Assembly (NCBI RefSeq): GCF_009932555.1
Contig: NZ_BLJO01000004.1
Span: 591,179 to 655,178 of the forward strand
Direction: 5' to 3'
DNA from: Steroidobacter agaridevorans
GTDB taxonomy: Bacteria; Pseudomonadota; Gammaproteobacteria; Steroidobacterales; Steroidobacteraceae
DNA length: 64,000 nucleotides
Below are positions 24,315 through 32,735 of this stretch, piece after piece. The position numbers and the translations under genes are program-made. The notes beneath the pieces are model-generated. The model had not been told where the DNA came from. It did not search any database and saw nothing but the letters and a program-made list of their open reading frames with translations. Each line of letters begins with the position of its first letter. Position 1 is the stretch's first letter.

Positions 24315-25064
24315 ATGAATCATGTCGATGAGATGACCGAACGCATGCTCGATGACGCAGGCATCGGACCGGGGATGCGAGTGCTCGATATCGGCTGCGG
24401 CCCGGGTGCGGTTTCCTTGATGATCGCACGCCGCGTTGGCGGCACGGGCCATGTCTTTGGCGTCGATCAAAACCCCCAGATGCTCGAGCTGGCCCGACGC
24501 GCGGCACGCGACGCCGGGCTGTCGAACCTCACCTTCATCGAAGGCGGCTTCGATGTCGCATTTACAGAGCGTGGCACGCTCGATGCGGTGGTGGGCCGCC
24601 GCGTGCTCATGTATCAGCCCGATGCGTCGCTAGCCGTGGCGCAACTCGTGGATGCGATCCGCCCGGGAGGCGTCATTGCGTTCCATGAGCACGACATGGT
24701 CGCGATCAGCGATAGCTCGACGGCGCTGCCGCTGCACGACCGGGTTCGCTCATGGCTCCGGGAAATGCTTCGCCTGGAAGGGGCCAATCTGCACATGGGC
24801 TTCGGGCTTCATTCGGCGCTCTCCGTTGGCGGCCTAGCGGTTCAACGTGTGCGCGCCGAGGCGAATGTGCTGACGCCGACATCCACCTATCCGGTGGGTG
24901 CGATCATCCGCTCGGTGCTCCCACGTCTGCAGCACCTTGGCATCACAACCGAGGCCGAAGTCGATGTGGCCACCCTCGACGCTCGGCTGGCTGCCGAGCG
25001 CAGGGAGCGGAATGCAACCTGCCTGTGGGAGATGGTGTTTTGCGCCTGGGCGCGCAAGCAGTAG
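24315..25064 (+). CDS. SAM-dependent class I methyltransferase
   Basis: 249 residues: MTERMLDDAGIGPGMRVLDIGCGPGAVSLMIARRVGGTGHVFGVDQNPQMLELAR contains motif I (VLDIGCGPG) and the acidic motif II residue. FIEGGFDVAF and LDAVVGRRVLMYQPD are motifs for the UbiE/ArsM-like small-molecule branch; RPGGVIAFHEHDM is motif III. The C-terminal cap differs from UbiE and the acceptor is unknown. A short TACCC...GGGTA palindrome just after its stop marks the start of the two-component region. Confidence 0.9.
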   Translation: MNHVDEMTERMLDDAGIGPGMRVLDIGCGPGAVSLMIARRVGGTGHVFGVDQNPQMLELARRAARDAGLSNLTFIEGGFDVAFTERGTLDAVVGRRVLMYQPDASLAVAQLVDAIRPGGVIAFHEHDMVAISDSSTALPLHDRVRSWLREMLRLEGANLHMGFGLHSALSVGGLAVQRVRAEANVLTPTSTYPVGAIIRSVLPRLQHLGITTEAEVDVATLDARLAAERRERNATCLWEMVFCAWARKQ

Positions 25065-25066
25065 AG

Positions 25067-25082
25067 CTACCCGAAAGGGTAG
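25067..25082. promoter_or_regulatory. Palindrome CTACCC-gaaa-GGGTAG upstream of the two-component operon
   Basis: A perfect 6-bp inverted repeat with a GAAA loop lies 3 bp after the methyltransferase stop and about 138 bp before the histidine-kinase start. It could be a small terminator, but no T run follows. Its half site TACCC/GGGTA reappears in a larger palindrome after the response-regulator gene (28934-28957), so it is also a candidate binding site for that NarL-type regulator. Confidence 0.4.
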
Positions 25083-25219
25083 AACCAAGTTTACCTCCCC
25101 GTGTAGTGCACCGATTGCTCTGGGGATCGTAAGCTGAAAGGAGGCGGCCAGCATGCTGGAGACCAGCCATCCACTGAATGTGACCAATGCTCGGGCATGG
25201 CTCGGGTAGCCGGGTTTCA

Positions 25220-28200
25220 ATGTCGAGTCGCGCACCTCACATTTTGATTGCAGCAGTCTGCTGGCTGTTCCTGGGCGCGGCCGCAGCCGCTGCGCCTCGC
25301 AGCGCCGATCAGTTCTATCACACGCAATGGACGACGCAGGACGGAGCGCCGCCGGGCATTCAGACCCTGGTGCAGACAGCGGATGGTTACTTGTGGATGT
25401 CGAACGGCGCCGGCCTGTTTCGTTTCGACGGCGTACATTTCGAGCGCATTTCGCGCGTGGGCGGACAGGAGCTGCTATCGGCCAACATCAGCACGCTGTG
25501 GGCCGCCGAGCGTGGCATGTGGATCGGCTATCGCTTTGGTGGCGCAACTTATATGGAGGGAGACCGCCTCACTCATTACCCTGCCGGCGAGGGATTGCCA
25601 GTCGGCACGACGCTTCGTTTCGCGCCGGATGGCTCGGGATCGCTGTTGGCCGCGACGACGACCGGCTTGTTTCGGCTGGTCGACGGCAAATGGAGTCCGC
25701 TGGGCAACGAATGGAACATTCCGGCCAGCAGATTCTACGAAATAGCCAGCGACAAAGCGGGAACGATATGGGCCAGCAGTATCGAGAATGTCTGCAGGTT
25801 TCTCCGCAGGGGAGCGCAACGGTTTGAAGATTGCACTGTCCCCGATAAGCAGGCACTCAGTTTCCTTTTGCCCAGAGATGGCGCGGTCTGGATGATATCC
25901 AGGACGCAGCGTGACGCGCTGATACTGCAAGCCACGACCGATGGCGCCAGGCTCGTCATCGAGGGAATTGGTAACGAGGACCACACGTATTCCTTCGCGC
26001 AAGCTCGGTTCGACCGGCAGGGTCAACTCTGGCTGGCCGGCGAACAAGGGGCCCGGCGGCTCGATGTGTCGGTTGCTGCAGCGACGGCGCCCGGTCAGTC
26101 GGGGAAGGCTGCTCGCGAGCTGCATGCCAGGGAGCTGAACGGCGATCGGATCGTGCCTCTCACAGGCCGGTATGTGTCGGCCATCCTCGAAGACCGGGAG
26201 GGCAGCATCTGGTTCGCAACCAGCGGCGGACTCGACCAGCTGCGCGCTCCGGCTCTGTCGCGGGCCGACCTGCCTTCCGGCTCGATGACTTACGCAATTG
26301 CGCCGAGCCACGACGGCGCGGTGTGGATCGGCACCAGCTCGGAACAATTGTTTCGGATTTCGAGTGACTTGCGCCAGACGCCGGTCCCCGCACCGGCAGG
26401 CGAGTACGGTTGCTTCTACCTCGACCCGAAGGGCGACCTGTGGATCGGCTTGCGGAATGAGATCTGGCAGTTGCATGCGGGCCGATGGCAGGCGTCCAGA
26501 CTCCCGATCGCACAGCGCTCGCGAACGGCGCCCGGTGAAATTCAGTCCATGGCCATGGATACGACCGGGGCCATGTGGGTATCGGTGGTCCGGGTCGGCG
26601 TCTTCAAAGTCGTTGGCGATGAGTGGACTCTCTGGGGCGGTCGTACCGATCTGCCGCCGGAGGCCGCAACCATCGTCGCCGCGGACGAGCGCGGGCGCGT
26701 GTGGTTTGGTTATGTGGATGGCAAGGTCGCCGTGCTCGACGGCGATCGGGTGACGACCTTCACGTCGAAGGATGGATTGGCGGCGGGTACTGTGTTCGCG
26801 ATCGTGCCGCGCGGCGCCAACGTCTGGATCGGCGGCGAGCGCGGCATGTTTCATTTCGATGGACAGACTTTTCGTCCGATCCGGCGTGCCGAGGGGGCCT
26901 TCGCAGCGATCTCGGGCATCGTCGAGCTAGATACTGGCGACCTGTGGCTCAACACCGGCGATGGCGCCGTGCGCATCGAAGCGTCCGAAGCCCGCAATGC
27001 GTTGAGCGATCCATCGCATGTTGTGAGTTACAAGCTGCTCAACTATCTCGACGGCATGCCGGGTGTGCCGTTCGTCATCCGGCCGCTGCCCACCGTCGTG
27101 GTCGACAAGCAGCAGCGCGTGTGGTTCGCCACCAGTGATGGTGTGGCATGGACTGACGCACAGCCGCGCGTGCGTAACGAAGTCATTCCTACCGTGCTCG
27201 TGAAATCGGTTCGCGCGGATGGCGGCACCTATCAATGGACAGCGTCGCAGCCGTTGCAACTGCCGGTGCGAACCCGCAATCTGGAGATCGCTTATACCGC
27301 GCTCAGCCTCGCCATTCCCGAACGAGTGCGGTTCAAGTATCGGCTCGAAGGCAACGACTCCGGATGGCAGGACGTCGGCACCCGCCGCGAAGCGTTTTTC
27401 AACGATCTGCCGCCGGGAAAATATCGCTTCCAGGTGATTGCTTCGAACAACGATGGCTTATGGAACGAAACCGGCGCCGCGCTGGAGTTCGTCATTCCGC
27501 CCACGTTCGTGCAAACGCCCTGGTTCACTGCGCTGCTGGTGGGGTCGGTGCTGGGAATCGTCTGGCTGGCGTTCGCGATCCGCTTTCGCCACGCCAAGGC
27601 TCAACTGCGCTGGCGGCTCGAAGAACGCCTGGTGGAGCGCGAGCGAATTGCGCGCGAGCTGCACGATACATTTCTGCAGGGCGTGCAGGGATTGATGCTG
27701 CGGTTTCAGTCCGCGACCGAGCGCATTCCGAAGCACGAACCGGCGCGGGCTTTGATGGAAGAAGCACTGGATCGCGCCGACCTGGTGCTGGCGGACGGCC
27801 GCGACAAGGTGACGAGCCTGCGCTCGTCTTCGCAGACATCCACGAGCCTGCCCCAGGCGCTGAGTGTGCTGGGATCCGAGCTTGCGCAGGACTACACGGC
27901 GACCTTCGAACTTTCCGTCGAGGGCGAGGAATGCGACCTGCACCCGGTCATTCGGGAAGAAGCGTTCCGCATAGGCGCCGAAGCGCTGGCAAATGCGTTC
28001 CGGCATGCTCAGGCAACCCGCATCCAAGTGCGTATTTCATACACGCGTCGGGCCCTGGTACTGCTGGTGCGCGACGATGGACGAGGCTTCAATACCGATC
28101 GCTCGCAGATTCCAGCGGGCCATTGGGGATTGAAAGGCATGGAAGAGCGCGCGGCTCGCATTCGAGCCCAACTCACTTTATCGAGCAGCGCCAGCCAAGG

Positions 28201-28279
28201 GACGAGTGTCGAACTGAAGGTCCCCGCCAGGATGGCGTTCAAGTCAGGGCGCAGCGTGCGCAGGATCAGTGAAACGTGA
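25220..28279 (+). CDS. Two-component sensor histidine kinase with beta-propeller and Y_Y_Y sensor
   Basis: 1019 residues from ATG 25220. A signal/anchor (about 8-30) leads to a long periplasmic region of Reg_prop-type beta-propeller repeats (QTADGYLWMSNGAGLFRFDG, DREGSIWFATSGGLDQL, DRVTTFTSKDGL and others, about 35-660). A Y_Y_Y domain (FKYRLEGNDSGWQDVGTRREAFFNDLPPG) and one transmembrane helix (about 767-790) follow. The cytoplasmic part has HisKA_3 with the phospho-accepting His815 (RELHDTF), and a HATPase_c domain (EALANAFRHA, DDGRGF, GHWGLKGM). It senses an extracellular, perhaps polysaccharide, cue. Its stop overlaps the regulator start (GTGA). Confidence 0.93.
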   Translation: MSSRAPHILIAAVCWLFLGAAAAAAPRSADQFYHTQWTTQDGAPPGIQTLVQTADGYLWMSNGAGLFRFDGVHFERISRVGGQELLSANISTLWAAERGMWIGYRFGGATYMEGDRLTHYPAGEGLPVGTTLRFAPDGSGSLLAATTTGLFRLVDGKWSPLGNEWNIPASRFYEIASDKAGTIWASSIENVCRFLRRGAQRFEDCTVPDKQALSFLLPRDGAVWMISRTQRDALILQATTDGARLVIEGIGNEDHTYSFAQARFDRQGQLWLAGEQGARRLDVSVAAATAPGQSGKAARELHARELNGDRIVPLTGRYVSAILEDREGSIWFATSGGLDQLRAPALSRADLPSGSMTYAIAPSHDGAVWIGTSSEQLFRISSDLRQTPVPAPAGEYGCFYLDPKGDLWIGLRNEIWQLHAGRWQASRLPIAQRSRTAPGEIQSMAMDTTGAMWVSVVRVGVFKVVGDEWTLWGGRTDLPPEAATIVAADERGRVWFGYVDGKVAVLDGDRVTTFTSKDGLAAGTVFAIVPRGANVWIGGERGMFHFDGQTFRPIRRAEGAFAAISGIVELDTGDLWLNTGDGAVRIEASEARNALSDPSHVVSYKLLNYLDGMPGVPFVIRPLPTVVVDKQQRVWFATSDGVAWTDAQPRVRNEVIPTVLVKSVRADGGTYQWTASQPLQLPVRTRNLEIAYTALSLAIPERVRFKYRLEGNDSGWQDVGTRREAFFNDLPPGKYRFQVIASNNDGLWNETGAALEFVIPPTFVQTPWFTALLVGSVLGIVWLAFAIRFRHAKAQLRWRLEERLVERERIARELHDTFLQGVQGLMLRFQSATERIPKHEPARALMEEALDRADLVLADGRDKVTSLRSSSQTSTSLPQALSVLGSELAQDYTATFELSVEGEECDLHPVIREEAFRIGAEALANAFRHAQATRIQVRISYTRRALVLLVRDDGRGFNTDRSQIPAGHWGLKGMEERAARIRAQLTLSSSASQGTSVELKVPARMAFKSGRSVRRISET

Positions 28280-28917
28280 CCACCGAACACGACGACCCAC
28301 GGCCGATCACAGTATTGGCGGTGGATGACCACCCGCTATTGCGAGACGGGATCGCATCGGCGCTTTCCAACGAGCCCGATATGAAACTGGTGGCGGAGGC
28401 CGCCGACGGGCGCGCGGGCATCGAGGCGTATCGAAAGTTTCATCCCGATGTAACGCTCATGGATCTGCAGATGCCCGGCATGGGCGGCCTCGAAGCGCTG
28501 CACATCATCCGGCAGGAAGATCCGAACGCCCGCATCGTGGTGCTGACGACGTACAAGGGCGACGCGCAGGTGTTGAGTGCGTTGAAGAGCGGAGCTTGCG
28601 GCTTCCTGCTGAAAGGAACATTGCGCAAGGAGCTGCGCGAGACGATTCGCGCGGTGCATGCCGGGCAGCGCGTGATTCCTCCGGAGGTCGCCATGGAGCT
28701 GGCCGAGTTCGCCGGCGAGAGTACGTTGTCCACGCGCGAAGTGCAGGTGCTCAAAGGCGTCGCGCGGGGCAACTCCAATCGTGAGATCGCAGATCAGCTC
28801 AGCATCACCGAAGACACCGTCAAGGCGCACATGAAGAGCATTCTGCTCAAGCTCGGCGCGAAGGATCGCACTCATGCAGTCATGGTCGCGCTGAAGCGGG
28901 GCATTCTCGAAGTCTAG
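28276..28917 (+). CDS. NarL/FixJ-type response regulator
   Basis: 213 residues starting at GTG 28276, overlapping the kinase stop by 4 bp. The receiver has VDDHPLLRDG, the phosphorylated Asp63 in TLMDLQMPG and the Lys in FLLKGT; the C-terminal LuxR-type HTH is LSTREVQVLKGVARGNSNREIADQLSITEDTVKAHMKSILLKL. It is the cognate regulator of the upstream kinase. NarL-type proteins bind pairs of TACC-type heptamers, which fits the palindromes at both ends of this operon. Confidence 0.95.
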   Translation: MTTEHDDPRPITVLAVDDHPLLRDGIASALSNEPDMKLVAEAADGRAGIEAYRKFHPDVTLMDLQMPGMGGLEALHIIRQEDPNARIVVLTTYKGDAQVLSALKSGACGFLLKGTLRKELRETIRAVHAGQRVIPPEVAMELAEFAGESTLSTREVQVLKGVARGNSNREIADQLSITEDTVKAHMKSILLKLGAKDRTHAVMVALKRGILEV

Positions 28918-28933
28918 AGTAATTGCGCGCTTA

Positions 28934-28957
28934 CCATTTCGGGTGACCCCGAAATGG
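28934..28957. promoter_or_regulatory. Palindrome CCATTTCGGG/CCCGAAATGG after the response regulator
   Basis: Two perfect 10-bp arms (28934-28943 and 28948-28957) surround a TGAC spacer, flanked by T-A and G-T-A to give TACC...GGGTA ends. It sits 17 bp downstream of the regulator stop and 83 bp upstream of the winged-helix gene. As no T run follows, an operator for the NarL-type regulator or the winged-helix protein is as likely as a terminator. Confidence 0.5.
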
Positions 28958-29039
28958 GTACTACAAAGTGGCGATGCGACGCGATGCTCCGATATGTCAT
29001 CGTGCTCCTGCTTTCGACGCAACGCATGGGCAATCAGTC

Positions 29040-29459
29040 ATGACTCAGTTACTCGCCACCGCCAGCCGCTCGACCTATCTGCCTCGTCATGAGCCCGGCG
29101 AGTGCATCGGCTTCGATGCTTTCGAGTTGTTTCCCACCGCCCGCGTCCTGAAGAGATATGGAATGCCGCTGCCGCTGGGAAGTCGCGCTCTCGATATCCT
29201 CGTCGTGCTCGTCGGTAGAGCGGGGCAGGTCGTCTCGCATCGTGAGCTGATCTCCAAAGCTTGGCGGGGCCTCGTGGTCGACCAGGGCAATCTGCGCGTG
29301 CAGATCAACGGGCTGCGCAAAGTGCTGGGAGAGGGCGCGGCCGGCGCGCGCTATATTGCCAACGTTCCCGGCCAGGGGTATTGCTTCGTCGCTGCCGTCG
29401 AGCGATTCGGTGCGAGCGGGCCGACAGTTTTGCCGCCGCTGGACTATGCGCTACGATGA
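29040..29459 (+). CDS. Stand-alone winged-helix DNA-binding protein (OmpR/CadC type)
   Basis: 139 residues from ATG 29040. FDAFELFPTARVLKRYGMPLPLGSRALDILVVLVGRAGQVVSHRELISKAWRGLVVDQGNLRVQINGLRKVLGEG...RYIANVPGQGYCFVAAVERF is a complete Trans_reg_C winged helix. It lacks both a receiver domain and the ATPase/TPR part that follows this wHTH in many larger regulators, so it is a truncated or minimal form. It probably regulates genes nearby, such as the secreted protein 28 bp downstream. Confidence 0.85.
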   Translation: MTQLLATASRSTYLPRHEPGECIGFDAFELFPTARVLKRYGMPLPLGSRALDILVVLVGRAGQVVSHRELISKAWRGLVVDQGNLRVQINGLRKVLGEGAAGARYIANVPGQGYCFVAAVERFGASGPTVLPPLDYALR

Positions 29460-29487
29460 GGCGCGCACCTCATTGACCGGAGGCAAA

Positions 29488-30003
29488 ATGCTCAAACGCA
29501 CATTTTGCATTGTTCTCATGGGCTGCATCGCCGCGCTCGGAGCGGGAGCGGACGAGGTGTCCGGCCTGTCGGGGACCTATAAATCGGTGTCCGAACGCAG
29601 CAACGATATTGCGCAGGCGATCGACAAGGCCGTCGAGAAGATGAACTTCATCAAGCGGCCGATCGCGCGCGGGCGACTGAGCCGGACCAACTTTGCTTAC
29701 AAGGAGATCCGTATCGAGTTCGGCGCCAGCGAGGCCGTGATCACGTACGACACGCAGGCTGCGATCCGCATGCCGCTCAGTGGCGAATCGATCAAGTGGA
29801 AGCGCGCCGACGGCGAGGTTTTCGATGTTTCCGCGAGGCTCGAGGGCGGCAAGCTGATCCAGACCTACAAGGCCGAGGACGGCACGCGCGTGAACTCGTT
29901 CTCGAAAGACGCGAATGGCACGCTGCTTCTCAACGTCGAAGTGTCGAGCGAGCAGCTGCCGCAGCCAGTGAAGTACATGCTCGAATATCGGCCGGCATCG
30001 TAA
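29488..30003 (+). CDS. Small secreted protein of unknown function
   Basis: 171 residues from ATG 29488 with a GGAGG ribosome-binding site and signal peptide MLKRTFCIVLMGCIAALGAGA. The mature part is a lipocalin-like beta-rich protein (GLSGTYKSVSERSNDIAQAIDKAVEKMNFIKRPIARGRLSRTN..., FDVSARLEGGKLIQTYKAEDGTRVNSFSKD). I do not recognise a named family. It follows a winged-helix gene closely and ends at a strong bidirectional hairpin facing the EPS locus. Confidence 0.75.
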   Translation: MLKRTFCIVLMGCIAALGAGADEVSGLSGTYKSVSERSNDIAQAIDKAVEKMNFIKRPIARGRLSRTNFAYKEIRIEFGASEAVITYDTQAAIRMPLSGESIKWKRADGEVFDVSARLEGGKLIQTYKAEDGTRVNSFSKDANGTLLLNVEVSSEQLPQPVKYMLEYRPAS

Positions 30004-30022
30004 CCTGCTTACGACGCCGGCC
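29990..30022. terminator. Bidirectional hairpin between convergent genes
   Basis: GGCCGGC-a-TCGTAA (29990-30003) pairs with TTACGA-c-GCCGGCC (30009-30022) around a five-base loop, with a single A/C mismatch. It includes the stop codon of the plus-strand gene and ends 6 bp before the stop of the minus-strand barrel gene, an ideal place for shared termination. The downstream T content is low in both directions. Confidence 0.55.
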
Positions 30023-30027
30023 TTACA

Positions 30028-31293
30028 TCAGAACACGCTCCAGCGGAGCGCGATGCCGGCGACCTGCGCGTCGTAACGACGGTTGACGCGATTACTGTCG
30101 CGGTCGCTGCCGCGATAGCTCAGCTCGATGGCGAGCTGGTCGCGCGGCTTGTAGGTGAACGTGAACAAGCCGGTCAGCACATCGTCATTGCGCTGGCCGC
30201 CGACCAGGTCGAGGTCGCGGGTGTTCAGATATTCCTGATCTTCGTACGAAGCCGTCAGCGAGAAGTTCAGCTTCTCGGTCGGGCTCCAGCTCGGGGCGAG
30301 GCTGTAGCCGTCGGAGATGAAGTAATCCGATTCGACGTCGGTATAGGCCTTCAGCTCGCTCCAGGCGGAGAACAACATCTGGAATTTCTCGCGCGGCTTC
30401 CAGTCGATCTCGGCGCGCCAAGTGTCGCCCGAGTAGCGGCCTTCCGGGTCGACGGGCCGTTCGCGCTCGACGTAACCGGCGCTCACACGAAACTGCGTGC
30501 GAACGGTGGCGGTGTAGGTGAAGCGGGCAAGGGCCGCGTTCTCCTCGTAGTCGCTGGTCGACGCGTCGAAGCCAGGAGCGACGATGGCGTTCGGAAACTT
30601 CGCGTCGATGTAGCGGTACTCGACGCCGAAGGAATGAAACGACGGCGTCGCGTAATCGATGCTGACGCGGCCCACGTCGGCTTCCAGATTTTCGTTTTCG
30701 CGAATGTTCAGTCCGTGCTCAGTCTCGATGCGCCCGCCGCTCGCACTGATCGACCAGCGCGGGCCGAGTGCCCAGCGCACCAGCGCCGAGTAGTTGGTGC
30801 TCTCGATGATGTCGCGTTGTGTGCCCAGCGTGTTGGCGAAGTCGGCCAGCGTGCGGTTGTATGAGCCCGACAAACGACCCGACAACGCAGTGAGCGCGCG
30901 GAAATCCCACGCGGCCGACGCGTCTCCACCGGTGTAGTCGAGATAATCGTTGTCCTGATAGCGCGCATCGTAGACCCGACCCTTGAGGCGCAACGTTTGC
31001 TGGCCCAGGTGGAAGTCGTTGCCTACGCCCACGGTGATGCGATTCACGTAGTCCTCGCGCGATACTTCGCGCGGAGTCGCGTTCGGATCGGTCGGATCGC
31101 CCGGGATCACGTCGGTGTCGTTGGTCTCGGCATCGCGGAACAGATTGTCGTCGTAGAGAAACTGTTCGGAGAGATAGAGGTGCTCCTCTTTCTTCTCCTG
31201 GTCAGGCTGCGCCGCCAGGGCGGCATTGCAAAGCACGGTGCTAACCGCGGCCAGGCACAAAGTGTTGCGACGAAGTGTTCCCTTCGAAGTCAT
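30028..31293 (-). CDS. epsL: EpsL-like outer-membrane beta-barrel of the exopolysaccharide locus
   Basis: 421 residues with signal peptide (to about AALA). The mature protein has repeated amphipathic strands with aromatic girdles (YLSEQFLYDDNLFRD, LRLKGRVYDARYQDND, LFTFTYKPRDQLAIELSYRGSDRD) and ends RWSVF, an outer-membrane C-terminal signature. This matches the BBP2/EpsL-type proteins at the end of EpsE/F/G clusters. It is expected to help polysaccharide reach the surface. It is the last gene of the minus-strand block. Confidence 0.8.
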   Translation of the reverse strand: MTSKGTLRRNTLCLAAVSTVLCNAALAAQPDQEKKEEHLYLSEQFLYDDNLFRDAETNDTDVIPGDPTDPNATPREVSREDYVNRITVGVGNDFHLGQQTLRLKGRVYDARYQDNDYLDYTGGDASAAWDFRALTALSGRLSGSYNRTLADFANTLGTQRDIIESTNYSALVRWALGPRWSISASGGRIETEHGLNIRENENLEADVGRVSIDYATPSFHSFGVEYRYIDAKFPNAIVAPGFDASTSDYEENAALARFTYTATVRTQFRVSAGYVERERPVDPEGRYSGDTWRAEIDWKPREKFQMLFSAWSELKAYTDVESDYFISDGYSLAPSWSPTEKLNFSLTASYEDQEYLNTRDLDLVGGQRNDDVLTGLFTFTYKPRDQLAIELSYRGSDRDSNRVNRRYDAQVAGIALRWSVF

Positions 31294-31304
31294 TTGTTCC
31301 CCTC

Positions 31305-32735
31305 CTAAGCTTTCTTCATGAACAAACGGAGCACGTCACGGTCGGACGGCATCAGATGGATGCGCGTGAGTGCCAGGAATATGAGGCCGCCGCCGGCGCT
31401 CAGCGTCAGCAGACGGACCAGCGGCGGAAACTCCACGGCCCGCAGCTCGACATCGGCGAAATAGAGCAACGTCGCCATGATCAACGCCTTCGCGATCGAA
31501 GGCAGGATCGCGCCGAGCAGCCGCGGCACGGTCTGTTGCAACAGATGCAGCAGTACGCCAAGCGAGATCGCCGCGTTGATCAGTGTGACGACGAAATAGG
31601 CAGCCGCGAGACCAAGCAGCCCCCACTGCACGCCGGTGATGAAAGCCGTGACGTGCAGAATGCTGCTGATCACTCCGAGGCGCAGCAGCAGGTCGGTGCG
31701 GCCCACCGCCTGGAATACGACGCCGCCGGCGCTCACCAGCGACTGAATGAACCCGATCGGCGCGAGCCACATGATCAGCGCTGCGACCATGCCCCACGAA
31801 TCGCCGAGCGCCACGTCAACGAACGGTTCACGCAGCACGAACAGCCCCGCCATCATCGGCGCGGTAAAGAACGAAATCACCGACAGCAGGCGCAGGTGCA
31901 TGGTGCCCAGCTCCTGCGGAGAATGCTGGTGACGGCTCATCATCGGAAACAAGGCGCGCGTCGCGACGAACGTGAGGTTCTGCAACGGGAACAGCATCAC
32001 GCGATACGCGAGCGAGTAGGGTCCCAGAGCCGCGGGCCCGAGCATGCGGCCGATGATCATCGTATCGGCATTGCGTGAGAAGTAGTTCACCAGGTTGAAA
32101 CCAAACAAGCTGCCGCTGTAGCTCCACAAGTCCTTGGCATGGTCGGAGCTCCAGCCCCATTTCATCTTCGCGTCCGACGCAATCCAAAACTGGATCGCCG
32201 AGAGCACCGCGACCGTCAATGTCTGCAGCACCAGAGCGTAGGGCCCGGCGCCGAGATACGCGGACACCACGGCGACGGTGAATCCCGTCAGCAGCGCGAC
32301 TATTTCGATGCGAGCAACGGTTGCGAACTGCGACGCGCGCTCCAGCAATGCCTGATGCACCGTCGTGGCGCTGAGAAACGGAAACGACAGCGCACTCAGC
32401 TGCACCAACGGTGCGAGCCCCGTTGCTTGGAAAACGTGTTCGGCAACGAACGAAAAGCCGAACAGGCACACCGCGAGCCCCAGGCCGATGAAACAATTGG
32501 TCCAGTGCGCCGTCAGCACGGTCGCCTCATCCAGCGTCTCCCGCTGGATGATCGCGGACGCCATGCCCATGTCCCGCAGCAGCAATGCGAAATTCGTGAT
32601 CGCGAACACGATGGCGACCAGGCCGAAGTCGGCCGGCGTCAGCAATCGGGACAGGACCAGCAGGCCCAGCAGCTGCACGCTGATTCGCGTGACCTGGATC
32701 ATGCCGACCCAGCGCACATTACGAACGGCGGACAT
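31305..32735 (-). CDS. wzx: Wzx-type lipid-linked oligosaccharide flippase
   Basis: 476 residues with about 12-14 transmembrane helices and the polysaccharide-transporter (MOP superfamily, WzxC-like) pattern: VLSRLLTPADFGLVAIVFAITNFALLLRDMGMASAIIQRE near the N-terminus and NYFSRNADTMIIGRMLGPAALGPYSLAYR in the middle. It flips undecaprenyl-linked repeat units from the cytoplasmic to the periplasmic leaflet for Wzy polymerisation. The ATG overlaps the stop of the upstream acyltransferase by one base (TGATG). Confidence 0.92.
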   Translation of the reverse strand: MSAVRNVRWVGMIQVTRISVQLLGLLVLSRLLTPADFGLVAIVFAITNFALLLRDMGMASAIIQRETLDEATVLTAHWTNCFIGLGLAVCLFGFSFVAEHVFQATGLAPLVQLSALSFPFLSATTVHQALLERASQFATVARIEIVALLTGFTVAVVSAYLGAGPYALVLQTLTVAVLSAIQFWIASDAKMKWGWSSDHAKDLWSYSGSLFGFNLVNYFSRNADTMIIGRMLGPAALGPYSLAYRVMLFPLQNLTFVATRALFPMMSRHQHSPQELGTMHLRLLSVISFFTAPMMAGLFVLREPFVDVALGDSWGMVAALIMWLAPIGFIQSLVSAGGVVFQAVGRTDLLLRLGVISSILHVTAFITGVQWGLLGLAAAYFVVTLINAAISLGVLLHLLQQTVPRLLGAILPSIAKALIMATLLYFADVELRAVEFPPLVRLLTLSAGGGLIFLALTRIHLMPSDRDVLRLFMKKA

